Made by a program: the position numbers and the translations under genes. From Klebsiella michiganensis (GTDB lineage: Bacteria; Pseudomonadota; Gammaproteobacteria; Enterobacterales; Enterobacteriaceae), in assembly GCA_000963575.1 (NCBI GenBank), contig CP011077.1:372001-436000 (forward strand): DNA of 64,000 nt. Reading direction: 5' to 3'. Shown one piece after another: positions 1-8,312 of the stretch; position 1 is the first letter of the stretch, and each line of letters starts with the position of its first letter. The notes below the pieces were generated by a model that did not search any database, had not been told where the DNA came from, and saw only the letters and a list, made by a program, of their open reading frames with translations.

Positions 1-1
1 C

Positions 2-2449
2 TTCGAGTCGGTGGCCCCCTATGCGCGGCGCCTGATCGACCAGGCCGGCGTGCCGGACGTCGATGCGATCGACGGCCTGCCGCCGGCGGTGGCGTTGCAA
101 CAGCAGCGGGGCTCCAGCAACGCGCGTTCCTCCGTGGGCAGTGTGACCACCCTGTCCAGCCTGGTGCGGATGATGTATTCGCGCGCCGGCGCCTACCCAG
201 CCAACCAGCCGATGCTGTACGCCGAGGATTTTTCGCCCAACACGCCGCAGGGAGCGTGCCCGACCTGCCACGGCCTGGGCCATGTGTACGAGGTGACCGA
301 GGCCATCATGGTGCCCGATCCCTCCCTGAGCATCCGCGAGCGGGCGATCGCCTCCTGGCCCCCCGCCTGGCAAGGCCAGAACCTGCGCGACATCCTGGTC
401 AGCATGGGCTACGACGTTGACCGACCGTGGAAGGACCTGCCGAAGAAGGATCGCGACTGGATTCTGTTCACCGAGGAAACACCGACAGTGCCGGTGTACG
501 CCGGCTTCACGCCCGCCGAAACTCGCGTCGCGCTCAAGCGCAAGATGGAGCCGAGCTACATGGGCACCTTCACCGGCGCCCGGCGGTATGTGCTGCACAC
601 CTTTGCCAATACCCAAAGCGCACTGATGAGAAAGCGCGTGTCCCGGTTCATGGAGGGCAAGCCGTGCCCCACCTGCCACGGCAAGCGGCTCAAGCCCGAG
701 GCGCTGTCGGTCACTTTCGCCGGCGTGGACATCGGCGCGTTCATGCAGATGCCGCTGGACCAGTTGGCTGCCTTGCTCGAACCCATTGCCCAGGGCGATT
801 TCCGCGCCCATGCAGCGGGGGAGGCTACGGACAAGGAAGCGACCCGACGCGACCGTGCCGAACGCGCGGCCTCCGGCCGTGCCGTCCATGCGGTATCGCC
901 CGACGTGCGCCGCACCTCCGCGCTGTCGGAAGAAAAGCGCCTCGCCGCGCAGCGCCTGGCCGGCGGTGTGATGGCGCGCCTGCGTCAACTGCGTGGGCTG
1001 GGCCTGGGTTACCTGACGCTGGACCGGGCCACGCCGACGCTTTCGGCCGGCGAGTTGCAGCGCCTGCGGCTGGCCACGCAATTGAGTTCCCTGCTGTTCG
1101 GTGTTGTGTACGTGCTCGACGAGCCCTCGGCGGGGTTGCACCCCTCCGACAGCCAGGCGCTGTACGACGCGCTCGACCGGCTGCGTGACGCCGGCAACTC
1201 GGTGTTCGTGGTCGAGCACGACCTGGACCTGATGCGCCGCGCGCAATGGCTGGTGGATGTGGGGCCGGATGCCGGGGAGCGTGGCGGCCGCGTGCTCTAC
1301 AGCGGCGAGCCGGACGGCCTGCGCAAGATTGCCGAATCGCGCACCGCCCGCTATCTGTTCGACGAAATCGCCGCGCCGGGAAGCCGGGCACGCGAAGCGA
1401 CCGGCTGGCTGGAGCTTCAGGGCATTCATCGTCACAACCTGCATGGCGTGGACGCACGCATTCCGCTGGGCGTGCTGACGGCCGTCACCGGCATCTCCGG
1501 CTCGGGCAAGTCCAGCCTCGTCGCGCAGGCGCTGCCGGAGCTGGTGCTACTGCACTTGGGCCACGAGCCCGAGGACGACGCGGCCGAAAGCGCCACCAGC
1601 GAAGGGCCGGCAGTGATCGAAGCGACTGGCGGTCATCTGGCGGGCGACGTGGACGCCATACAGCGCCTGGTGCAGGTGGACCAGAAGCCGATCGGGCGCA
1701 CGCCCCGGTCCAACCTGGCCACCTACACCGGCCTGTTCGACCACGTGCGCAAGCTGTTCGCCGCCACGCCCGATGCGCGACGCCGCCGCTATGACGCCGG
1801 GCGCTTCTCGTTCAACGTGGCTAAGGGGCGTTGCGAGACCTGCGAGGGCGAGGGCTTCGTCAGTGTGGAGTTGCTGTTCATGCCCAGCGTGTACGCCCCG
1901 TGTCCGACGTGCCATGGCGCACGCTACAACGAGGCCACGCTGAAGGTGCGATGGAACGGGCGCAACATCGCCGAGGTGCTGCAGATGACCGTGGACGAAG
2001 CCAGCGAATTCTTTGCGGGTGAAGACGCCGTGGCCCGGCCCCTGCAATTGCTGCGCGATATCGGATTGGGCTATCTGCGCCTGGGGCAACCGGCCACGGA
2101 ACTTTCCGGTGGCGAGGCGCAGCGCATCAAGCTGGCGACCGAGCTTCAGCGCAGCCAGCGCGGCCGAAGCCTGTACGTGCTCGACGAGCCAACCACCGGG
2201 CTGCATGCATCGGATGCCGACCGGCTGCTGGTGCAGTTGCAGCGCCTGGTCGATGCCGGCAACACCGTGGTGATGATCGAGCACGATATGCGCGCGGTGG
2301 CTCAGGCCGATTGGGTGATCGACGTGGGGCCTGGTGCAGGCGCTGCCGGCGGCAGCATCGTGGTGGCGGGCTCCCCTCAGCAGGTGGCCCGAACGTCTGG
2401 CAGCCGAACCGCTCCGTTCCTTGCGCAGGAGTTGGCGCGGGCCGAGTAG
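2..2449 (+). CDS. UvrA-like ABC ATPase, 5' end cut by window edge
   Basis: This is a UvrA-family excision-repair ATPase or UvrA2-like protein. The frame is open to the first base, and the codons before the GTG at 11 still match UvrA (a YVESLSAYARQ-like stretch), so the gene starts left of the window. Visible parts are a zinc CPTC at about 258-269, a second CPTCHGKR, an LSAGE signature near 1040, Walker B VLDEPSAGLHPSD near 1110, a second Walker A GISGSGKSS near 1491, the zinc pair CETC/CPTC between about 1830 and 1920, LSGGE near 2102 and VLDEPTTGLH near 2170. Both ATPase halves are therefore present apart from the first Walker A. It is transcribed towards the relaxase gene, opposite to the conjugation genes, and is probably cargo. 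A UvrA2-type role in tolerance to DNA-binding compounds is possible but cannot be decided here. Confidence 0.85.
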   Translation, partial: FESVAPYARRLIDQAGVPDVDAIDGLPPAVALQQQRGSSNARSSVGSVTTLSSLVRMMYSRAGAYPANQPMLYAEDFSPNTPQGACPTCHGLGHVYEVTEAIMVPDPSLSIRERAIASWPPAWQGQNLRDILVSMGYDVDRPWKDLPKKDRDWILFTEETPTVPVYAGFTPAETRVALKRKMEPSYMGTFTGARRYVLHTFANTQSALMRKRVSRFMEGKPCPTCHGKRLKPEALSVTFAGVDIGAFMQMPLDQLAALLEPIAQGDFRAHAAGEATDKEATRRDRAERAASGRAVHAVSPDVRRTSALSEEKRLAAQRLAGGVMARLRQLRGLGLGYLTLDRATPTLSAGELQRLRLATQLSSLLFGVVYVLDEPSAGLHPSDSQALYDALDRLRDAGNSVFVVEHDLDLMRRAQWLVDVGPDAGERGGRVLYSGEPDGLRKIAESRTARYLFDEIAAPGSRAREATGWLELQGIHRHNLHGVDARIPLGVLTAVTGISGSGKSSLVAQALPELVLLHLGHEPEDDAAESATSEGPAVIEATGGHLAGDVDAIQRLVQVDQKPIGRTPRSNLATYTGLFDHVRKLFAATPDARRRRYDAGRFSFNVAKGRCETCEGEGFVSVELLFMPSVYAPCPTCHGARYNEATLKVRWNGRNIAEVLQMTVDEASEFFAGEDAVARPLQLLRDIGLGYLRLGQPATELSGGEAQRIKLATELQRSQRGRSLYVLDEPTTGLHASDADRLLVQLQRLVDAGNTVVMIEHDMRAVAQADWVIDVGPGAGAAGGSIVVAGSPQQVARTSGSRTAPFLAQELARAE

Positions 2450-2529
2450 CTCAGTTCGCCAAATGTTGCCAGCTTTCGCGGGGTATTGATCGTCGCCAAA
2501 CGACGGTGGCGATCAATGCCCGAATCGCG

Positions 2530-4368
2530 TCATCCTTCCTGAGTCAGAGCAAGATAGGGATTGTTGGGCGGTATTTCGGGGAATGCCAAGGACCCATCTT
2601 CAAGGAGGTAGCCATGCAGTCGGCGGGACTTCCTCGGGCCCGTGACCTCACAGGTCCAAATGTTCAGGCCATTGGGGTGCTTGCGATGTAGCTGCAGCTT
2701 CTCGAAGCGCTTCTGCACCCACTGCCAATCCTGTTGATTCTCCTGCTTGGCGAGCGCGGCCACTTCGGGATGCTCCTGCGCATAGCGTTGGAACACACCC
2801 GGGCTGACCAGGTAGGCCGTGTCATTCACCGTATGCACGAGCGCCTTCGCGTCATTGATGATGAGCCGTCGTGAGGTGATTCCCTGCTTCAGCCAAACCA
2901 TGAACTGTTCCGCGGATGGCTTCGTTGCCGATGACCCAGGCGTAGGCGCGGGTACAGGTGATGGAATGGACGTCGCGGCTGTTGCTGGCGCGGGAGGGTG
3001 GAGGAACTCTTCGGCATCCTGACCAACGCCGGCCGACTCACCCAAGCCCACCATCGCGAGCAAGTCCTCCATGACGTCGGGCACGGGCTGGGCCGCGGGC
3101 GGTGAAACGATGGTGGTGCTGTCGTCCTCCCAAATTGGAGGCTCTTGACCTCCCTGCGCTGGGTTCACCGAGACGGTTGGCGCGGGAGCCGACATGCTGG
3201 CGTCGTTTTCCGCGGGCGTCGCGTCGATCTCTACCGTGCCTGCGAAAGGTGCTGGTCGCTCGCCAGACTCCCAGATCAGCGCGGGAGCGAGACGCAACAG
3301 GGTGAACGAATGGGACCAGCCGGTCGTGCTGGTGACGGTCGCGCGCCAGACCGCTTTGCCGTCCGAGGTGGGCTGGAGCATGCCGTGGTCCTGCAGTACG
3401 TTGAACACGGCGGTGTTGTTCGCAGGAATGCCATCGATCCCCTGAGACAGGAGGTGTGCGCGCAGTTTGTCCGAGACCGTCTTGCTCACCAGCCACAAAC
3501 CATCCTCGGTGAGCCAGCCATCGGAGGCTTCCGGCTGGTTCAGCTTCAACTGTTCCTTGAGCAGGTAGCGCAACCCGTCCAGCAGCTTGCGTTGCAGTGC
3601 GTGCTTGGGCGCGGCCATGGCGCGCGCCGGATCGCCGCCCAGCTCCTGGGCCACCGACGCCCGGTCTGCTTGCACGACGAGTTCCCCTAGTACACCGGCA
3701 TGTTCGTACTGACCGGCCAGCACATAGAGCAGCGGTGCCCAGAGAGCCGGATAGTCGCTGAGCCAGTCCAGGACGTGGCGGTCGAGCAGTTGGCGATAGA
3801 GCAAGCCTGTTGCAGCGCTGTGCAGGCGGTATTCGCGGTCGTCACGGTAGCGAAATCGGTACGCCTGGTGCAGCGGGCCATGCCACGGATGCCAAGTACT
3901 GCCGTCGGCCAGTTCGACGTGTAGATCGACGGCGATCTTGCCAATATCGTGGAGCAGCGCAGCATAGGCGACGGCGGCGGTCCAGGCTTCGGACTGCGCC
4001 GCCTGGTCTTCGGGACTGGCACCGATGGGCAGCAGATGGGACTGCCGCAGTTTCAGGCTGTAGGCCACGATCTCCAGGCCGTGGTCGAGCATGCCGCCCG
4101 GATAGGCATGGTGATGCGCCTCGGAGGCCGGAAAGGCTTGGACCAGTTCGGCGTAGCGTTCCAGGGGCGTGCGGTACAGGGTGGCGAATTGCCGGTGTGA
4201 GAGCGACGTGCGCTGCCAGATGTGCTCCAGCAGCTTCTGCCGGCGTGGGGTGGCCAGCAGCGATGCGGCCGACTCAGGACGCAGCAGCCCTTTCGGGAGG
4301 TCGGTGACGGGTGGTGGCGTCGGTGCGGCAGCGACCGGGGGCCGTTTTCGCTGGAACAGGGAGAGCAT
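2530..4368 (-). CDS. traI: MobH-family conjugative relaxase (TraI)
   Basis: This 612-residue protein is the candidate relaxase that nicks the origin of transfer and pilots the strand through the secretion channel. The N-terminal TraI_2 region carries the MobH histidine cluster HHH at residues 85-87 within a HHHAYPGG stretch, and an HD motif LLHDIGKI at 138-145, the metal-binding features of this class. A proline- and alanine-rich linker at roughly 390-500 leads to a C-terminal TraI_2_C winged-helix-like region. I chose the ATG at 4368; the frame is open further upstream to 4440, but that extension is low-complexity and unlike the family. In this ICE family the relaxase gene borders the conjugation block, as here. 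The candidate oriT lies just upstream. Confidence 0.9.
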   Translation of the reverse strand: MLSLFQRKRPPVAAAPTPPPVTDLPKGLLRPESAASLLATPRRQKLLEHIWQRTSLSHRQFATLYRTPLERYAELVQAFPASEAHHHAYPGGMLDHGLEIVAYSLKLRQSHLLPIGASPEDQAAQSEAWTAAVAYAALLHDIGKIAVDLHVELADGSTWHPWHGPLHQAYRFRYRDDREYRLHSAATGLLYRQLLDRHVLDWLSDYPALWAPLLYVLAGQYEHAGVLGELVVQADRASVAQELGGDPARAMAAPKHALQRKLLDGLRYLLKEQLKLNQPEASDGWLTEDGLWLVSKTVSDKLRAHLLSQGIDGIPANNTAVFNVLQDHGMLQPTSDGKAVWRATVTSTTGWSHSFTLLRLAPALIWESGERPAPFAGTVEIDATPAENDASMSAPAPTVSVNPAQGGQEPPIWEDDSTTIVSPPAAQPVPDVMEDLLAMVGLGESAGVGQDAEEFLHPPAPATAATSIPSPVPAPTPGSSATKPSAEQFMVWLKQGITSRRLIINDAKALVHTVNDTAYLVSPGVFQRYAQEHPEVAALAKQENQQDWQWVQKRFEKLQLHRKHPNGLNIWTCEVTGPRKSRRLHGYLLEDGSLAFPEIPPNNPYLALTQEG

Positions 4369-4399
4369 GTGAGGTGTCCTAATGACGGGCCGACCGGGA

Positions 4400-4474
4400 G
4401 GCCTTTTGGCCTTTTCGAGGTAGGGCCTTTCCCCTTGCACCCCATTCCCTTGCCATTTCGACCCTTTGGCCTTT
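4400..4474. repeat. four GGCCTTT repeats upstream of the relaxase gene
   Basis: The heptamer GGCCTTT occurs at 4400, 4408, 4424 and 4468, i.e. AAAGGCC on the strand that encodes the relaxase. The first two are back to back and the last is offset. The position immediately upstream of a MobH relaxase start makes this a candidate oriT or relaxosome-binding region. No nick site is recognisable by eye. Confidence 0.35.
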
Positions 4475-4623
4475 AACCGTTTCGGTATAGCGGGGCCTGG
4501 ACCGCGGCTCCACCGTCAATGTGGAACCCGCTCGAATGCATTGGACGGCGACCAGGCGCTGGCCTCGGTCTATGCTGCGAAGGCGCTGCTTCCGCCGGGT
4601 ACGTTGCTCTCTAGGCGTCAAAG

Positions 4624-4652
4624 TTGACAAACGCGACAAAGGCGACTAGAGT
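4624..4652 (+). promoter_or_regulatory. promoter and possible operator of the antitoxin-RES pair
   Basis: A perfect -35 TTGACA (4624-4629) is followed after 17 bp by TAGAGT (4647-4652). The spacer contains imperfect direct repeats of the type ACAAACGCG / ACAAAGGCG. The promoter lies about 34 bp before the antitoxin start, a usual arrangement for autorepression by the antitoxin; that regulation is inferred. Confidence 0.6.
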
Positions 4653-4685
4653 GAAGCCTGTCTCAAACCTACTCGGGAGATGACC

Positions 4686-5312
4686 ATGCCCACTGCCATT
4701 GAATTCATTGCCGACCGTCTGCCGCGCGTCACGGTGGAAGATGTACGCCGCTTCGCGGATACCGTCGAAATCCGGGATGCCACGGCTTTCGCGGCCGAGT
4801 TGCAGGCGTTCGTCCACGAGCGCGTGGAAGCGGTGACACTGCCCGCCAACTTGCAGGGGGAGACCGTTGGGCAGGCCCTTGCACGCAAGGCGGCCGCGCT
4901 GCGCGCCGACACGCGCTGGGCACCGAATGAAACCGACGTCCAGCGAGGCCGTGCCGTGCTGCTGGAAACCTTCAACCAGCCGCACAACCTGCCGCCCGCG
5001 GAGTTCGCCAAGCTGGCGGACAAGTCGCGCCAGCAGATCTACAAGGACATCCTCGCGCGTCGGCTGCTGGCGCTGAACGTGGGGCCACGCGGTCAGAAGC
5101 TGCCCGACTGGCAGCTCGACCCGGTGAAACAGCAGTTGACCCAAACCGTGCTTCAGGAGGTCGAGGGTATCGATCACTGGACGATCTACCGCGCACTGTC
5201 CGAACCGCTCGAAGGCTTGGGCGGTCGCTCGCCGGTGGATGCGGTGACGCATGGCACGATCGACGACGTGGCCGAGGCCGTGTTCAACGTGCTGGGCGTT
5301 CAGGTGCATTGA
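4686..5312 (+). CDS. putative antitoxin of a RES-type toxin-antitoxin pair
   Basis: This is a 208-residue protein directly upstream of a RES-domain gene, with 12 nt between the stop and the next ATG. It has no obvious signal peptide or membrane segment. The C-terminal third resembles the Xre/MbcA/ParS-type partner of RES toxins only loosely, so the assignment rests mainly on gene order. The ATG at 4686 is preferred over that at 4680 because GGGAG at 4675-4679 then has a 6-nt spacer. If the pair acts as known RES systems do, this protein blocks the toxin and represses the promoter at 4624-4652. Confidence 0.6.
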   Translation: MPTAIEFIADRLPRVTVEDVRRFADTVEIRDATAFAAELQAFVHERVEAVTLPANLQGETVGQALARKAAALRADTRWAPNETDVQRGRAVLLETFNQPHNLPPAEFAKLADKSRQQIYKDILARRLLALNVGPRGQKLPDWQLDPVKQQLTQTVLQEVEGIDHWTIYRALSEPLEGLGGRSPVDAVTHGTIDDVAEAVFNVLGVQVH

Positions 5313-5324
5313 AGCGAGACTGCC

Positions 5325-5957
5325 ATGAGCCACGAGCTGCCTTCGTTCCTGATCGATGCCGGTGAACTGCTCCAGCATGTGAGCCGCGTCGTCTATCGGG
5401 GCAGCCCGCTGTACTATGGTCGCAGCAGCACCAATCGCTACGACGACCCTGCCCGAACCTACGGCGTGCTCTACCTGGGGCGCGACCTGCCCACGGCGCT
5501 GATGGAGTCGGTGTTTCACAAGCATCAGTGGCTTGATGACGCGAAGCGCTCGATCGCATTGAAAGAAGTCCAGGGCAGGATGGTGCGCGCCGTAGGGGTG
5601 ATGGCCGACGTGCTTCTGGCCGATCTCACGGCACCAGGCGTCATGGCGGGCTACTTTGGCCTGAACCTGGAGCAGTTGGCCAGCCGTGGCTACACGCACA
5701 CGCAGCAGGTGTCCGCTCATGTGCATGCGATGGTCGGCGACGACGGCCAACCTCTGTTTGACGGGGTACTCTATCCGTCGCGCAACAACTATCCCGCCAA
5801 GAGCATCGCCCTGTTCGAGCGTGCGGAAACGAAGGTCAGCGTCATCGAGGACATCGATCTGGTTGACCATGTGGACTGGCCGCGTTTCGTTGCCACCTAC
5901 CGCATCGGCGTGGAACCCGACCCCGGCCCGATAGAACCGGATGACGAAGCGTCCTGA
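5325..5957 (+). CDS. RES-domain protein (putative NAD+-degrading toxin)
   Basis: This 210-residue RES-family protein has the early arginine in VVYRGSPLYYG (about residue 24), the VLYLGRDLPTALMESVFH stretch that matches the family's conserved strand-helix with Glu, and a later SRNNYPAKSIALFER block containing the conserved serine/asparagine region. RES toxins degrade NAD+ by phosphorolysis or hydrolysis and are fused or paired with Xre-like antitoxins. The upstream gene fills the antitoxin slot. The pair probably stabilises the ICE or serves as a defence-type cargo module between the relaxase and conjugation genes. Confidence 0.8.
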   Translation: MSHELPSFLIDAGELLQHVSRVVYRGSPLYYGRSSTNRYDDPARTYGVLYLGRDLPTALMESVFHKHQWLDDAKRSIALKEVQGRMVRAVGVMADVLLADLTAPGVMAGYFGLNLEQLASRGYTHTQQVSAHVHAMVGDDGQPLFDGVLYPSRNNYPAKSIALFERAETKVSVIEDIDLVDHVDWPRFVATYRIGVEPDPGPIEPDDEAS

Positions 5958-6042
5958 AGCAGCGAGAAGACACATTGGAAGCCCGAAACGGAATGAAGTG
6001 GAGCACACTGGAATAGGCATTCCTCAGTAGCAGGAGACGACC

Positions 6043-6408
6043 ATGAACACCACAACCCGCACCAGCACCGCAGAACGTATCGGCCGCGCCTTTGGCCGTG
6101 GATGGCGTGCCTATGCGCGTGGCGAACGGCGGGTATCGAATTGGTTGGTGGCCACAGGGGTGCCTTCGGTTGGTGTCACAGTGCTGCTGTGGGCGGTCAA
6201 GCTGGCTGTGCTGGGCGCGCTGCTCTACGCCGCCTTCTGGTTCGCACTCGTGTTGCTGGGAGTCGTGGTGGCGGGATGGGCGGCGGCTGCCAATACCTCG
6301 GAAGAAGACGAGTGGCCGTTCACCGACCTCACCGAACTGCGCAAGACACCCGGCTACGATCCCAATCTGTACAACGATACGTCGCACGAGTTGTACACCG
6401 ACGACTGA
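6043..6408 (+). CDS. DUF3742 family membrane protein
   Basis: This 121-residue protein starts with a basic, Arg-rich amphipathic segment, followed by two closely spaced membrane segments (about residues 42-62 and 64-82) and an acidic soluble tail. It matches the DUF3742 family found next to the TraG-like gene in PAGI-2/ICEclc-type elements. It is convergent with the TraG-like gene, with 11 nt between the stops. Function unknown; its conserved place points to the mating apparatus. A GGAGACGACC Shine-Dalgarno stretch precedes the ATG. Confidence 0.8.
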   Translation: MNTTTRTSTAERIGRAFGRGWRAYARGERRVSNWLVATGVPSVGVTVLLWAVKLAVLGALLYAAFWFALVLLGVVVAGWAAAANTSEEDEWPFTDLTELRKTPGYDPNLYNDTSHELYTDD

Positions 6409-6419
6409 TCGGCACCGCG

Positions 6420-7940
6420 CTACTTCAGCTTACCTCCGGTAAGGGCCCCAGCGCCCTTACCGCCTGCTTGGCCGGCGCTCTTGCTGCCATCTGAAAGCCC
6501 CTGGATGACGTGCCCGGCCCGAATCCCAACCCAGGTAAGGCTCGCAAGCCAAAAGCCCGGCAAGACCAGGAACATCGTGCCCATGACGAACATCAGGAGC
6601 AGGTCGCCAAAGGCATTATTCAGCCCCACCAGTGGATCGAAGTTAGTGTGTGGCCGGTTCCAGCCGAAGCCCCACCCATAGAGCGCATCGAGGATGGTGC
6701 TGTCGATCCAGCGTGCGAGTTGGAACCAGAAATCGGTGAAGAACAGCGCGAACTGCACGACGCTGACGGTGACGACCGTCTTCAGGTCATAGGTTCCGAC
6801 GACCAGTACGAGCGGGATGCAGATGACCAGTGCCATCTTGAGCAAGGCAAGCACCATGGGCAGCGCCTGGCGCACCACGTCCATGGCGGGAAATGCGGCA
6901 AGTGCCCCGACCGCCATTCCTACATCCCCCGTGGCCCGCGTCACGATGTTCGGCAGGGTCTTGTCGATCTGGCCGCCGTAGTCGGTATAGACCGAACCCT
7001 GGTTGAGCTTCTGCTGTCGCGGTGACGCGATGGTACGGACCACCGAATCGTCCACCTCGGTACGGCTCAGGAACCCGGCCCAGCCCGCCAAGCGATTCAA
7101 CAGGCTGGGGTCCACCTGGCTCAGCAGCCGTGCCCGCAGGCCGTTGCTGCCATCGGCCCACCACTGCCTGCAGGTCGGGTAACCGCCGCCACTGGCCACC
7201 TGCGCAAGCCCTGCGTCGCGGGTGTCGTCATAGGGCCATGACTCGCGCGCCGTGCTGGAACGGTAGCTGTCGTAGTAGCCGCCGGTATCCGTGAAAAACC
7301 TCGAACCGATCCAGGTCACGTCGTTCATTTGAGCTTCGTCCAGCTCCGGCCGCGCCATGAACAATTTAGCGCGTGCAGGTCCGTAGCAGTCGTGTGTGAA
7401 ATCGGCCACTTCCTGAGCCAGAACTGGGTCGTTGATGCGGGTAGCGTCGATCTCCATGCGCATCTGTCGTAGGTCTGTCCCGCACGGAATTGCCGCCACC
7501 GAGGCGCTGGTGACGGCGCGCGAGAGCGCGTGCATGAAGGCCCACCAGACCGGCACCTTGGCACTCTGGTTGTTGATGGTGCTGAAGGACTGGGACCAGC
7601 CGGTATCCGTGGGCTGCGGCACGTTGACCTGGCACTGGGCCGAGCGCGAGCTGTCGTACTGAATGGTGTTGAGATCCACGTCGATGAAGGGGATGCCGGC
7701 GAACATCACCACTACGATGGCGACGAACACCCGGTTCTCGATGCGTGCGGCCGAGAGCACGCCCTTGTTGCCTTCGTCGGCACCCTCCGCACGGGCCTTG
7801 AGCCATTCCTGCACGATGATCGTCACGAAGGGCAGTGCGAATACCCCGCTGGATACCAGTACCGCCCAGATGCCGTTGTTGACGATCCAGGACACCAGGG
7901 TCAGGTAGTACTCCAGGTAGTCGGTCGTGAAAAGCGTCAT
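6420..7940 (-). CDS. TraG N-terminal-like conjugation membrane protein
   Basis: This 506-residue inner-membrane protein has an N-terminal pair of hydrophobic segments (from about residue 12 to 45, and 72-86), a long periplasmic domain with several cysteines, and a C-terminal cluster of membrane spans (about 355-480). The layout matches the N-terminal domain of F-type TraG / the ICE TraG_N family, which takes part in pilus assembly and mating-pair stabilisation. It is the last gene of the block that begins at the PFL_4709 gene. The C-terminal entry-exclusion-type region of F TraG is absent, as is usual in this ICE family. Confidence 0.8.
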   Translation of the reverse strand: MTLFTTDYLEYYLTLVSWIVNNGIWAVLVSSGVFALPFVTIIVQEWLKARAEGADEGNKGVLSAARIENRVFVAIVVVMFAGIPFIDVDLNTIQYDSSRSAQCQVNVPQPTDTGWSQSFSTINNQSAKVPVWWAFMHALSRAVTSASVAAIPCGTDLRQMRMEIDATRINDPVLAQEVADFTHDCYGPARAKLFMARPELDEAQMNDVTWIGSRFFTDTGGYYDSYRSSTARESWPYDDTRDAGLAQVASGGGYPTCRQWWADGSNGLRARLLSQVDPSLLNRLAGWAGFLSRTEVDDSVVRTIASPRQQKLNQGSVYTDYGGQIDKTLPNIVTRATGDVGMAVGALAAFPAMDVVRQALPMVLALLKMALVICIPLVLVVGTYDLKTVVTVSVVQFALFFTDFWFQLARWIDSTILDALYGWGFGWNRPHTNFDPLVGLNNAFGDLLLMFVMGTMFLVLPGFWLASLTWVGIRAGHVIQGLSDGSKSAGQAGGKGAGALTGGKLK

Positions 7941-7955
7941 GGCTCGGCCCTCCCC

Positions 7956-8312
7956 TCAACCCTGCATCAACAGGCTGGCTTCAAGCGCCACGATGGCAAC
8001 GACGCCGGCGATCTCGCTGCGCACCAGGCGGCGCCGCGCTTGCGCGTCGTCCTCACGCGCAAGCAGCCGGCGACGCATCCAGACCCAGCCGTAGGCCGTC
8101 GCGCCATACAGGCACAGCCGCCAGACCAGGAAGTAGCCCGCTGCTGCCGCCAGCCAACGCTCCCAGCCCGCGACGCTTCCGACGAGGTAGATGCCAACGA
8201 TGTTGGCGCTCACGGCGACGGCCGCGAGTACCACCGTCCACAGCAGCGCCTTCGCTGCGCGCCGGCTGAACAGCCAGCGCGGGCGCAGCCAGGTCGCACG
8301 CATCAGGCTCAT
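7956..8312 (-). CDS. ICE small membrane protein, unknown function
   Basis: A 118-residue protein with two or three hydrophobic segments (about 22-47, 50-68, and a C-terminal one near 100-117) and a basic loop with WMRRRLLAREDD. It starts 4 nt inside the end of the upstream PFL_4711-family gene and ends 15 nt before the TraG-like gene, so it is translationally coupled within the operon. I recognise no domain. A membrane component or chaperone of the pilus apparatus is likely from context only. Confidence 0.7.
   Translation of the reverse strand: MSLMRATWLRPRWLFSRRAAKALLWTVVLAAVAVSANIVGIYLVGSVAGWERWLAAAAGYFLVWRLCLYGATAYGWVWMRRRLLAREDDAQARRRLVRSEIAGVVAIVALEASLLMQG

Noticed and set aside
825..1457. 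Long antisense reading frames across the UvrA-like gene
   Set aside because: Arg/Ala/Pro-rich shadows typical of high-GC DNA, no ribosome-binding site or family match.
2485..2517. Imperfect inverted repeat ATTGATCG...CGATCAAT between the UvrA-like and relaxase genes as a bidirectional terminator
   Set aside because: No U-tract on either strand and a long interrupted stem; too weak to annotate.
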